Under the pieces are notes generated by a model, which saw nothing but the letters and a program-made list of their open reading frames with translations, ran no database searches and was not told the origin of the DNA. A DNA stretch of 64,000 nucleotides from the NCBI RefSeq assembly GCF_036203305.1, contig NZ_CP108131.1, positions 1,054,001 through 1,118,000 on the forward strand, given 5' to 3'. Positions within the stretch are counted from its first letter, which is position 1. Each line of letters starts with the position of its first letter. Made by a program: the position numbers and the translations under genes. Positions 1-7,167 of the stretch are shown one piece after another. The stretch comes from Streptomyces sp. NBC_00190. Its GTDB lineage: Bacteria > Actinomycetota > Actinomycetes > Streptomycetales > Streptomycetaceae.

Positions 1-503
1 GCCTCGGCCTTGACGTGGTTGCGCGGCACCTTCTTGGTGCGGATCGTGCGCACCGGGTCCGTCTTCCAGGAGTCCGTGGAGGGGTCCAGGTTCCAGGACT
101 CGGACGCGTCCAGTACCGGCAGCTTCCGGACGAAGGTGTGCATGTCCGTGAGCTGCTTCTCCAGGAAGAGCAGGTAGGGCACGGGCACCTGCGCCAGCAG
201 GACGGTGCCGTCCACGACGACGTCGGCTGCCGCGGTGCGGTTCGCCCAGTCCTTGGTCGCCGTCACGTCGAACAGCCGCGTCAGGGTGCCGGCCGTGGCC
301 CGCAGCACGTCCTCCGCCTTGACCTGGACCCGCGTGGACTCGGGCGGCAGCTGCTCGCCCTCCTCGTCCTTGGGCTGGTAGGTCCGCGAGATGCCGGCCA
401 GCAGGGCGGGCTTCTGGACGTCGTGGTGAGCCTGCGAAAGCTCCTGGAGGGACTTGGACTTGACGCCCTTTTCCACTGCGATGATCTGATTCAGCTTCGG
501 CAC
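1..503 (-). CDS. Conserved Streptomyces protein of unknown function, C-terminus beyond window
   Basis: Partial gene running off the left edge; the first 167 residues are visible. It begins at GTG (503-501), and an in-frame TAG only three codons upstream (515-513) excludes an earlier start. No good ribosome binding site is seen. Third positions are almost all G/C, so it is coding. The protein is hydrophilic, starts VPKLNQIIAVEKGVKS and contains GISRTYQPKDEEGE and VKAEDVLRATAGTLTRLFDVT. I recognise this as a family widespread in Streptomyces with no known role (I recall DUF7873, unverified). It has no signal peptide or membrane segment in the visible part. It is divergent from the ATP-grasp pair at 685, across about 180 bases. 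Confidence 0.75.
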   Translation of the reverse strand, partial: MPKLNQIIAVEKGVKSKSLQELSQAHHDVQKPALLAGISRTYQPKDEEGEQLPPESTRVQVKAEDVLRATAGTLTRLFDVTATKDWANRTAAADVVVDGTVLLAQVPVPYLLFLEKQLTDMHTFVRKLPVLDASESWNLDPSTDSWKTDPVRTIRTKKVPRNHVKAE

Positions 504-684
504 GCGCTGAACCTAACAGGCGGCGGTGCCGCCCGTATATTCGAATATCGCCCGTGCGTCCCGGCGGACCGGGGCGACCGGCTTCCGACGCAGGACGATC
601 ATCACATTGCGGTCCATGACATCCTGTGACGTCACAACTCGCCGGACGGGATCGGCGGACGTCCGGGGAATATGGGGAAGGTCC

Positions 685-1590
685 ATGAGGCTCTGCTTCC
701 TGGTGGAGGAGCACTACCGCCACGACGGCATGCCGAACGAGGTGATCGGGCAGCTCAGCGCGTGGGGGCACCAGGTCGACGTGGTGCGGCCGGGGGGCTC
801 GCTGCTGCGCATGACGGAGGCGGTGCGGGCGGGCGCGCACGACGCCTGGGTGCTCAAGACGGTCTCCGGCGGCCCGGGGCTGACCCTGCTCGAAGCCGCG
901 GCGGCGACCGGGATGACCACCGTCAACGACGCCCGGTCGATCCGGGGCGTACGGGACAAGGCGCTGGCCGCCGCCATCGGCCGCGCCCTGGGCCTTCCGC
1001 TGCCCCCGACGTACGCGGCGGCATGCCCCGAGCTGCTGAGGGAGATACCGGAGGCGGAGTACCCCCTCGTCGTCAAGCCGGCCGACGGGAGTTCCGGGCG
1101 GGCCGTGCACCTGGTGTCCTCACCGGAGCGGCTGGAGTCGCTGCTCCCCGTCCTCGCGGGCGAGGGCCTGCTCATCGCCCAGCCGTACGTGCCCAACTCG
1201 GGCACCGACATCAAGGTGTACGGGGTCGGCGGGGAACTGTTCGCCACCGAGCGATGCTCCCCGCTGAACCCGGACCCGTCGGTGCGCGAGCGCCGCGTGC
1301 CGCTGTCGGCGGAGGTCGCGGCGATCGCCGAACAGGTGGGAGCGGTGTACGGGCTCGACCTGTACGGGGTGGACGTACTGCTGGGTCCCGACGGGCCCGT
1401 GGTCGTCGACGTGAACGACTTCCCGAGCTTCCGTCAGGTGCCCGACGCGGCGGCGCGGGTGGCCCGGGCGGTGCTGGAGCTGGCGCGCACGGGCGGCTCC
1501 GCGCCTCCGCCCGCGGCGCCGGCGCCCCCCTACGCGCTGCCCGTCTCGATACCGGCGCAGATGTCCGCCCGGGCGGGGGACGGCGCGTGA
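685..1590 (+). CDS. ATP-grasp domain protein, first of a tandem pair
   Basis: A 301-residue ATP-grasp enzyme of the RimK / inositol-phosphate-kinase-like type, which couples ATP hydrolysis to activation of an acid or phosphorylation of a small molecule; the substrate cannot be read. Visible are the nucleotide-binding lysine and glycine-rich loop (VVKPADGSSGRAV, about residue 133), a PNSGTDIKV segment typical of this subgroup, and the metal-binding end motif VVDVNDFPSF near residue 240. A Pro/Ala-rich tail ends the protein. I chose ATG 685 because GGGGAAGG lies about 5 bases upstream; the frame stays open further upstream but without coding character. It overlaps the next gene by 4 bases (GTGA), so the two are translationally coupled and may act as a pair. 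Confidence 0.85.
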   Translation: MRLCFLVEEHYRHDGMPNEVIGQLSAWGHQVDVVRPGGSLLRMTEAVRAGAHDAWVLKTVSGGPGLTLLEAAAATGMTTVNDARSIRGVRDKALAAAIGRALGLPLPPTYAAACPELLREIPEAEYPLVVKPADGSSGRAVHLVSSPERLESLLPVLAGEGLLIAQPYVPNSGTDIKVYGVGGELFATERCSPLNPDPSVRERRVPLSAEVAAIAEQVGAVYGLDLYGVDVLLGPDGPVVVDVNDFPSFRQVPDAAARVARAVLELARTGGSAPPPAAPAPPYALPVSIPAQMSARAGDGA

Positions 1591-2402
1591 GGATCGGACT
1601 GATCACGCCGGAACCGGAGCATCCGCTGCTTGCGGCGACGTCCGCGCTGCTGGCGAAGGAGCACGTCGTCGATGCGCTCGACCCGGCCGGGACGGACCCC
1701 GCCGCGGCCTTGGCCGGCACGCCGCCTGCCGACGTGTACCTGCTGAAGTCGCGTACCGGGCGGGCACTGGACCTGGCGCGGGACCTGGAGCGGCGGGGCG
1801 TCCCCGTCGTCAACACCGCGGCGGCGACCGCACTGTGCCAGGACCGTACGGCGATGGCGGAACTCGCCCTGCGGGCCGGACTGCCGTTCGCCGCCACCCG
1901 CACCGTCGGCGCCCTCTCCGCATGGGCCGCCTCGGACACCGCGCTCTCCTCCCCCGTGGTGGTCAAGAGCCGGTACAGCCGCCGGGGTGACCTGGTGGCC
2001 CGGGTGGACGACCCGGCGCGGCTGCGGGAGTTGGCGGCGGCCTGGCCGCAGGAGCCGGTGGTGGTGCAGGAGTTCGCGCCCAACAGCGGCTGGGACCACA
2101 AGCTGTGGGTGATCGGGGACCAGGTCTTCGCGGCCCTGCGCCGTTCCGAGCTCTCGCCCGGCGGGCGGGGCCCCAGCCTGCCGCTGGCCGCCCACGAACT
2201 GCCCGCCGGGTGGGCCGGTCTGGTCCGGGCCGTCGGCGCGGCGTTCGCGCTGGACGTCTACGGCGTGGACATCATCGACGCCGGCGGCGGCACACCGCTG
2301 ATCGTGGACGTGAACGCCTTCCCCGGTATCCGCGGCCAGTCGGGCGCCCCCGAGGCCCTGGCGGCCCTGGCCCTGCGACGGGCCGCCGGCGGGCCCGGCT
2401 AG
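1587..2402 (+). CDS. ATP-grasp domain protein, second of a tandem pair
   Basis: A 271-residue paralogue of the preceding ATP-grasp protein, starting at GTG inside its stop codon (GTGA overlap). It keeps the lysine of the nucleotide site (VVVKSRYS), the shared PNSGWDHKLWVIG segment and the metal-binding VDVNAFPGI near the C-terminus. The Ser-Gly-rich loop of the first copy (DGSSGRAV) is replaced by a basic stretch (YSRRGDLV), and the second ND of the metal motif is NA. It may therefore have a different substrate or weaker catalysis, and a heterodimer with the first protein is possible. No partner enzyme or precursor peptide lies next to it, so the product of the pair is unknown. Confidence 0.85.
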   Translation: MRIGLITPEPEHPLLAATSALLAKEHVVDALDPAGTDPAAALAGTPPADVYLLKSRTGRALDLARDLERRGVPVVNTAAATALCQDRTAMAELALRAGLPFAATRTVGALSAWAASDTALSSPVVVKSRYSRRGDLVARVDDPARLRELAAAWPQEPVVVQEFAPNSGWDHKLWVIGDQVFAALRRSELSPGGRGPSLPLAAHELPAGWAGLVRAVGAAFALDVYGVDIIDAGGGTPLIVDVNAFPGIRGQSGAPEALAALALRRAAGGPG

Positions 2403-2450
2403 CGCGACTGGGGTGTCGCGCCGCCCACGGCCCGGCGCATCGGGGCCGAC

Positions 2451-3116
2451 GTGAACCTGGTGGCCGTGCCCGGGGAGTTGTCGTACGCGACGGCGGCGGG
2501 GCTCGGCTGCCGGTTCGCGACGGCCTTCCGCGCGGTGGTCGCGCGCGGACGGGTGGCGGCGGGCGAGTGGGTCGCCGTGCACGGCTGCGGCGGGGTGGGG
2601 CTCTCGGCGGTGATGATCGCGGCGGCGGCCGGGGCGCGGGTGGTGGCGGTGGACACGGCGCCCGAAGCGCTGGAGCTGGCGCGTCGGTTCGGCGCCGCGC
2701 ACTGCGTGGCCGCGGGCGTGGACACGGCGCAGGCCGTGCGGGAGCTGACCGGCGGGGGCGCGCATCTCTCCCTCGACGCCCTGGGCTCGCCCGCGACGGC
2801 CGTGGCCTCGGTGGGCGGGTTGCGCCGACGGGGCCGGCACGTGCAGGTCGGGCTGCTGCCGGGGGTGGCCGGGGCGGCGGCCCTGCCGATGGACCGGGTG
2901 ATCGGATGGGAGCTGGAGATCCTCGGCAGTCACGAGATGGCGGCGCACGCCTACCCGCCGATGCTGGAGCTGGTCCGGGCCGGAGTGCTCCGCCCGGACC
3001 TGCTGGTCACCTCGACGATCCCGCTCGACGCGGCCCCGGCGGCGCTCGCCGCGATGGGCACGGCCCCGGGGCGCGGGGTCACGGTCATCCTGCCGCGATC
3101 GGGCGCGGCGCGCTGA
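2451..3116 (+). pseudogene. Zinc-binding alcohol dehydrogenase remnant, N-terminal half missing
   Basis: The reading frame gives the C-terminal two thirds (about 222 residues) of a zinc-dependent medium-chain alcohol dehydrogenase: the GLGCRFATAFRA segment, the Rossmann loop GCGGVGLSAVM followed by AVD, and the C-terminal part of the catalytic fold. The first 115 or so residues with the catalytic and structural zinc cysteines are absent. Dehydrogenase-like sequence continues in frame upstream to 2403 (IGADVNLV and before), directly after the TAG of the ATP-grasp gene, so the break point seems to be at that stop codon. GTG 2451 is the only plausible start and has a poor ribosome site. I take it as a decayed 5'-truncated gene; a short expressed NAD-binding protein is possible but unlikely to be an active dehydrogenase. 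Confidence 0.7.
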
Positions 3117-3275
3117 GCCACGATCCCCGCGTCGAACACAGGAACGTGGCGGGGACGGTCGGATGGCGGGCGTGAGGTCCGGCGGCAGGGCGACGGCCGC
3201 GCCGCGCGCCTCGGAGATTCCGCAGAACCCCAACCGGGGCCCAACCCGCCGCCGACACCGGCTCACGTCCCGACG

Positions 3276-3389
3276 ATGGACCGGAAGCCGACGCCGTTCG
3301 ACCCGAAGGACCCGTCGATCCCGAAGGTCACCCTGCCGCCGCTGCGGGCTCGCGATCCAACCGCCATGAAACAACGGCATTGCGGCTAA
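3276..3389 (+). CDS. Possible 37-residue peptide, unknown
   Basis: A short frame from ATG 3276 to TAA 3389. The first 24 codons all end in G or C, as expected of Streptomyces coding sequence, and give a Pro/Asp/Lys-rich peptide starting MDRKPTPFDPKDPSIPKV. The last ten codons lose that bias (ccA, atG, aaA, caA). It lies between the dehydrogenase remnant and the convergent PaaX gene and overlaps the end of that gene by 4 bases. There is no convincing ribosome binding site. It could be a small protein, the start of a truncated gene, or chance. I do not recognise a family. Confidence 0.2.
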   Translation: MDRKPTPFDPKDPSIPKVTLPPLRARDPTAMKQRHCG

Positions 3390-4219
3390 GCGGCCGGCAG
3401 GCCCGTCACGTCCTGGACATGGCGCAGGCTCGGTTCCAGCAGGACCGTGTGGAGCTGCTGGAAGACCTGGCGGGCCGCCACCGCGTTCCAGTCCGCCGGC
3501 AGGAGTTCGGTCGGCAGGCCGGGGTCGAGGTACGGAAGGCGGCGCCACTGGGTGAGCAGCGGCACGTAGTGGCGGAACGCCCGCGCGGGGTCCGGCTGCG
3601 CACCGGCGCTCAGCAGCGCCTGGGCCACGGGCGCGTAGGCGTCGGTGAAGGCCGCGTACTGCTTCTGGATCGCGGGGAAGTCCCACCACGAGCTCACCGT
3701 CTCGGGCAGGTCGCTGAAGGCGGCGTACTCGGCGGCGGCGAACAGGTGGACGTAGTCACTGAGTCCGAGGCGTTCGAGCATGCCGCGCGCGTCGTCGAGC
3801 AGCCGTCCGGGCGCCAGCCACACCCCGGGGGCGATGTTGCCGAAGCCGAGCCAGGTCAGCCGGGTGCGCAGCTGGTAGCGGTGGGAGCGCTCGGACTCCG
3901 GTACGGAGAAGACCGCCATGGCCCAGCCGTCGGCCAGGTCGGCGGGTTCGAGGCTGGCGAAGATCCGGCGGTCGCCCTCGTCGAAGACGGGGTGGGCGGC
4001 CGGGCTGAGGCGGTACCCGGTGGCGCCCCGGCGCTCCGGTTCGAGGACTCCGCGCTTCTTGAGGCGGGAGATCGCCGAGCGTACCGCCGGGCCGTCGACG
4101 TCCAGTTCTCCCATCAGCGTGATCAGGTCCGCGATGGAGATCCAGCCGCCGAGGCGGCGCAGGAACGCCCCGTAGACCGTGTTGATCAACGAGCTGGGCC
4201 GAAGGGGGCTGTCCGACAT
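3386..4219 (-). CDS. PaaX-family transcriptional repressor of the aromatic catabolic operon
   Basis: A 277-residue PaaX-type regulator, full length for the family. The N-terminus carries a winged helix (about residues 15-75, including GPAVRSAISRLKKRGVL), followed by the PaaX middle and C-terminal domains. PaaX proteins repress aromatic-acid CoA pathways and release DNA on binding the CoA thioester. It is the last gene of the operon, 50 bases after the maleate isomerase gene, so the ligand is probably an aryl-CoA such as salicylyl- or gentisyl-CoA (inference). Start ATG 4219 has GGAAGG about 6 bases upstream. The gap before it contains an AT-rich patch (ATATGATCG), so a private promoter is possible. 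Confidence 0.88.
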   Translation of the reverse strand: MSDSPLRPSSLINTVYGAFLRRLGGWISIADLITLMGELDVDGPAVRSAISRLKKRGVLEPERRGATGYRLSPAAHPVFDEGDRRIFASLEPADLADGWAMAVFSVPESERSHRYQLRTRLTWLGFGNIAPGVWLAPGRLLDDARGMLERLGLSDYVHLFAAAEYAAFSDLPETVSSWWDFPAIQKQYAAFTDAYAPVAQALLSAGAQPDPARAFRHYVPLLTQWRRLPYLDPGLPTELLPADWNAVAARQVFQQLHTVLLEPSLRHVQDVTGLPAA

Positions 4220-4269
4220 GATCGCCTTCCGTTGTACGCGGTCGCGATCATATCGGGGCCCCCTTCGGA

Positions 4270-5055
4270 CTACGCGGGCAGCGGCGAGCGCGCGTACGCG
4301 CCGGAGAGCAGGTGCCCTGCCCCCGGGGCCACCGCCTCCAGGTCCAGGGAGCGCAGCATCTGGTGGGCGGTGCAGACGGCCGCGGACACGACCGGCTTGC
4401 CCAGGAGCTGTTCGGCCTCCTCGATGGCTCCCAAGGACGGCATCTGCACGCACGCGGAGAGCACGACCGCGTCCGCGTCGGCGTACTCCAGCGCCCGGGC
4501 GAGTCCGGGCAGCCGGGCCGGGTCGTGGGCGGCGACGTCGAGGTTGTCCGGGATCTCCAGGGCCTGGTGGTCCAGGACCTCGATGCCCTCGTGGCCGAGG
4601 TAGTCGACGACGGTACGGGTGAGCGGGCGCATGTACGGGGCGAGCAGCACGATCTTCCGGGCGCCGATCGTGTGCAGTCCGTGGACCAGGGCGCCGGCGC
4701 TGGTGACCACGGGCGCCGGGGCGCCGTTCTCCACGGTACGCAGGTGCAGCCGCTCCTGGGCGGTGCGGTGGTAGCCGAGGCCCATGCTCATGATGGCGAC
4801 GAGGCAGGCGTACCCGAGGACGTCGACGCGGGCGTCGGAGAGTTCCACGGCGCACCGGTCGGAGTCGGCGTCCATGGCCTTGAGCTGCTCCGGCGTCACA
4901 TGGGTCATGCGCATCCGGCTGGAGTGGAAGGTGAAGTCCTCGTCGGGTACGAGGCCGCGGCGGGCCCGCAGGATCGCGGGGACCTCGGTCTCCATGGTGA
5001 CGTTGGAGCTCGGCACGATCTGGCCGATGCGGTGGATACGGGTGCGGGACGACAC
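4270..5055 (-). CDS. Maleate cis-trans isomerase-like protein (Asp/Glu racemase superfamily)
   Basis: A 261-residue cytoplasmic protein of the maleate isomerase / arylmalonate decarboxylase branch of the Asp/Glu racemase fold. The two active-site cysteine regions are visible: VTSAGALVHGL with the neighbouring GYACLV segment, and VVLSACVQMPSL near residue 200. Maleate isomerase converts maleate to fumarate without a cofactor. Placed next to the acylpyruvate hydrolase and gentisate dioxygenase, it would complete direct hydrolysis of maleylpyruvate: hydrolase gives maleate plus pyruvate, and this enzyme gives fumarate. Start GTG 5055 is preceded by GAGGAG. It follows the hydrolase gene by 13 bases. 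Other racemase-family activities cannot be ruled out from sequence alone. Confidence 0.8.
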   Translation of the reverse strand: MSSRTRIHRIGQIVPSSNVTMETEVPAILRARRGLVPDEDFTFHSSRMRMTHVTPEQLKAMDADSDRCAVELSDARVDVLGYACLVAIMSMGLGYHRTAQERLHLRTVENGAPAPVVTSAGALVHGLHTIGARKIVLLAPYMRPLTRTVVDYLGHEGIEVLDHQALEIPDNLDVAAHDPARLPGLARALEYADADAVVLSACVQMPSLGAIEEAEQLLGKPVVSAAVCTAHQMLRSLDLEAVAPGAGHLLSGAYARSPLPA

Positions 5056-5068
5056 GGTCGGTTGCTCC

Positions 5069-6010
5069 TCAGCGGGCGTCGACGACGGGGTTGGTCAGGG
5101 TGCCGATCAGCTCGACGGTGGCCTCCACGGTGTCACCGGGTACGAGGTACTGCGGCGGGACCATGCCGGCGCCGACGCCGGACGGGGAGCCCGTCGCGAT
5201 GACGTCACCGGGCTCCAGGGTCACCCCGGAGCTGATGTCGGCGATGAGGCGGGCGATGGGGAAGAGCATGTGCCGGGTGTTCGACTTCTGCTTGGTGACG
5301 CCGTTGACGCGCAGCGAGAGGTCGAGGGCCATGGGGTCCCGGATCGCGTCCGCCGTCACGACGACCGGGCCGAAGGGGGCGTAGGAGTCCTGGCCCTTGG
5401 AGAAGAACCACTGACCGGAGCGGCGCTGGTCGCGGGCGCTGATGTCGTTGACGATGCTGAAGCCGAAGATGTGGTCGTAGGCCTCCTCCTCGCTCACCCG
5501 GTAGGCGGTGCGGCCGATGACGACGGCCAGTTCGCACTCCCAGTCGAGCTGGGTCGTGAGGTCGGCGTTGTGCAGGATGGGCTGGCCCGGGCCGGTGACG
5601 GCGGTGGCGGGCTTGGAGAACAGGACGGGGCGCGGGGGCAGGTCCCGGTCGGTGTCCAGGCTGCGGCTGGACTCCTCCACGTGCTCGACGTAGTTGAGGC
5701 CGACCCCGATGATCTTGCCGGGGCGGTGCGGGGCGCGCAGGGTGACGTCTTCGATCCGGTGGACCGCGCCTGCCGGGTGGCCGCAGGCGGCGCCGTCGAG
5801 CAGCTGCCGGGCGGTCTGCCGTGCGGCGGGTCCGGCCTGGATGAAGGAGAGCAGGTCGTGCGGGAGGTGGACGCCCGCGTGGTGGGCCAGGGCGGCGAGG
5901 TCGAAGACCTGGCCGTCGGCCTCGACGCCCAGGCGTTCCGGGGCGTCGGTGGTCGTGGTCGCGGTGGTCGCGGTGGTCGTGGTCGCGGTGGTGAAGGTCA
6001 GCAGTCGCAT
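5069..6010 (-). CDS. Fumarylacetoacetate hydrolase-family acylpyruvate hydrolase
   Basis: A 313-residue FAH-family enzyme that cleaves a C-C bond of a dioxo acid, here most likely maleylpyruvate or fumarylpyruvate formed by the neighbouring gentisate dioxygenase. FAH landmarks are KIIGVGLNYVEHVEE, FSKPATAVTGPG, DWECELAVVIG (acidic metal ligands), FSIVNDISARDQ and the C-terminal GDVIATGSPSGVG. The N-terminal domain contains an odd Thr/Ala low-complexity stretch at residues 7-21, encoded by a short tandem repeat at 5948-5992. Start ATG 6010 has GAGGAA upstream. With no maleylpyruvate isomerase in the operon and a maleate isomerase next door, direct hydrolysis of maleylpyruvate is the simplest reading. 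Confidence 0.87.
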   Translation of the reverse strand: MRLLTFTTATTTTATTATTTTDAPERLGVEADGQVFDLAALAHHAGVHLPHDLLSFIQAGPAARQTARQLLDGAACGHPAGAVHRIEDVTLRAPHRPGKIIGVGLNYVEHVEESSRSLDTDRDLPPRPVLFSKPATAVTGPGQPILHNADLTTQLDWECELAVVIGRTAYRVSEEEAYDHIFGFSIVNDISARDQRRSGQWFFSKGQDSYAPFGPVVVTADAIRDPMALDLSLRVNGVTKQKSNTRHMLFPIARLIADISSGVTLEPGDVIATGSPSGVGAGMVPPQYLVPGDTVEATVELIGTLTNPVVDAR

Positions 6011-6051
6011 GGCGGTTCCTCGGGTCTTCGGGTCGTCGGGGGCCTCGTGGG

Positions 6052-7167
6052 TCAGGCGGTGGCCGGCTGGTGGCCGTCGTTGTCGGCGTACGCCTCTTCC
6101 CGGTGGAAGCCCAGCGAGCGCATGACGGGGAAGTCGTTGAAGGAGAAGAGGCAGGCGTCCTCGGACGGGTCCAGGTTGTGGTGCTCGTGCCAGGCCCAGG
6201 AGGGGACGCAGAAGATGTCCCCCTGCTGCCACTCGAAACGCCGGCCCGCGATCACCGAGACCCCGCGCCCCTTGGCCGCCGTGTAGACGACCGATCCGGT
6301 GTGCCGGTGGGCCTTCGTGGCCTGGCCCGGGCGCAGCAGCTGCATGTGGGCGCCCATGGTGGGCATGACGGGGCCGCCGGTGACCGGGTTGGTGTACTCG
6401 GCGATGACCCCGTCGTACGGGGAGCCCTCGGTCGCCTCGGCCAGGCCCAGCAGTGCCTCGTAGGTGGGCTCCCACGGGTAGGCGAGCAGCGGCGAGTACG
6501 GCCTCGTCCACTTCTCCGAGCCGTAGGGCAGAAGATGGGCCGCGTAGGTCAGCACGGAGGAGTTGACGACCTTTCCCGGGGTCTGGTGGAGCTCGGGGTG
6601 CACCTCGTAGAAGCCGGCGTCCAGGGCGTTGACCAGCGGGATGTCGAGTCCGTCCTGCCAGATGACGGGCGCGTCGTCGGCATCGTTGCCGTGTTCGTGC
6701 CAGGTGCCGTTCGGGGTGATGGCGAAGTCCCGGGGGCCGACCTTCAGTTTCTGGCCGTCGACGATCGTCCAGGCCCCGGTGCCCTCGTGGACGAAGCGCA
6801 GGGCGGCGGCCTGGTGGCGGTGTGCGGTCATGGCCTCGCCGGGGCCCATGATCTGCAGGCCCGTGTAGAGGAGTCCCGCGGCGGCGCTGACGTCCCGGCG
6901 GCCGGGGTTGACGAGCATGACCACGCGGCGGCCGGCGTCGTCGGCCTTGACGAGCCCGAGGGCCTTGTGGACGAGCGGGCGCAGGTCCGCGTAACGCCAC
7001 AGCACCGGAACGGACTTGGGCTGGGGGTACCAGGGCTCGATGTCGTTGGCCACGGTCCACAGGGCGCCGGCGTCGAGGGCGCCGAGCTCTTCGTAGTACG
7101 CGGTGAGTTCGGGGGTGTCGGACACCCGGGCGCGGCCGAGCGCGGTGTCGTCCTGTTCCGTGGTCAT
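6052..7167 (-). CDS. Gentisate 1,2-dioxygenase
   Basis: A 371-residue bicupin Fe(II) dioxygenase that opens the ring of gentisate (2,5-dihydroxybenzoate) to maleylpyruvate using O2. The N-terminal cupin has the metal ligands in AHRH (His116/His118) and WHEH (His157/His159), and the C-terminal cupin has the related KAHRHTG and WHEHHN. Length and both cupins fit the family (GdoA/SdgD type). ATG 7167 overlaps the stop of the nitrilase gene by 4 bases, so the two are coupled. It fixes the operon's central intermediate as gentisate or a close relative. Confidence 0.92.
   Translation of the reverse strand: MTTEQDDTALGRARVSDTPELTAYYEELGALDAGALWTVANDIEPWYPQPKSVPVLWRYADLRPLVHKALGLVKADDAGRRVVMLVNPGRRDVSAAAGLLYTGLQIMGPGEAMTAHRHQAAALRFVHEGTGAWTIVDGQKLKVGPRDFAITPNGTWHEHGNDADDAPVIWQDGLDIPLVNALDAGFYEVHPELHQTPGKVVNSSVLTYAAHLLPYGSEKWTRPYSPLLAYPWEPTYEALLGLAEATEGSPYDGVIAEYTNPVTGGPVMPTMGAHMQLLRPGQATKAHRHTGSVVYTAAKGRGVSVIAGRRFEWQQGDIFCVPSWAWHEHHNLDPSEDACLFSFNDFPVMRSLGFHREEAYADNDGHQPATA

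Noticed and set aside
15..629. A plus-strand frame at the left edge
   Set aside because: The opposite strand gives a well-coded conserved protein running off the window; the plus-strand translation is low-complexity shadow.
1530..3689. A 719-codon minus-strand frame across the ATP-grasp and dehydrogenase region
   Set aside because: Its composition (Arg/Gly/Pro runs) is that of a GC-rich shadow opposite clearly recognisable plus-strand genes.
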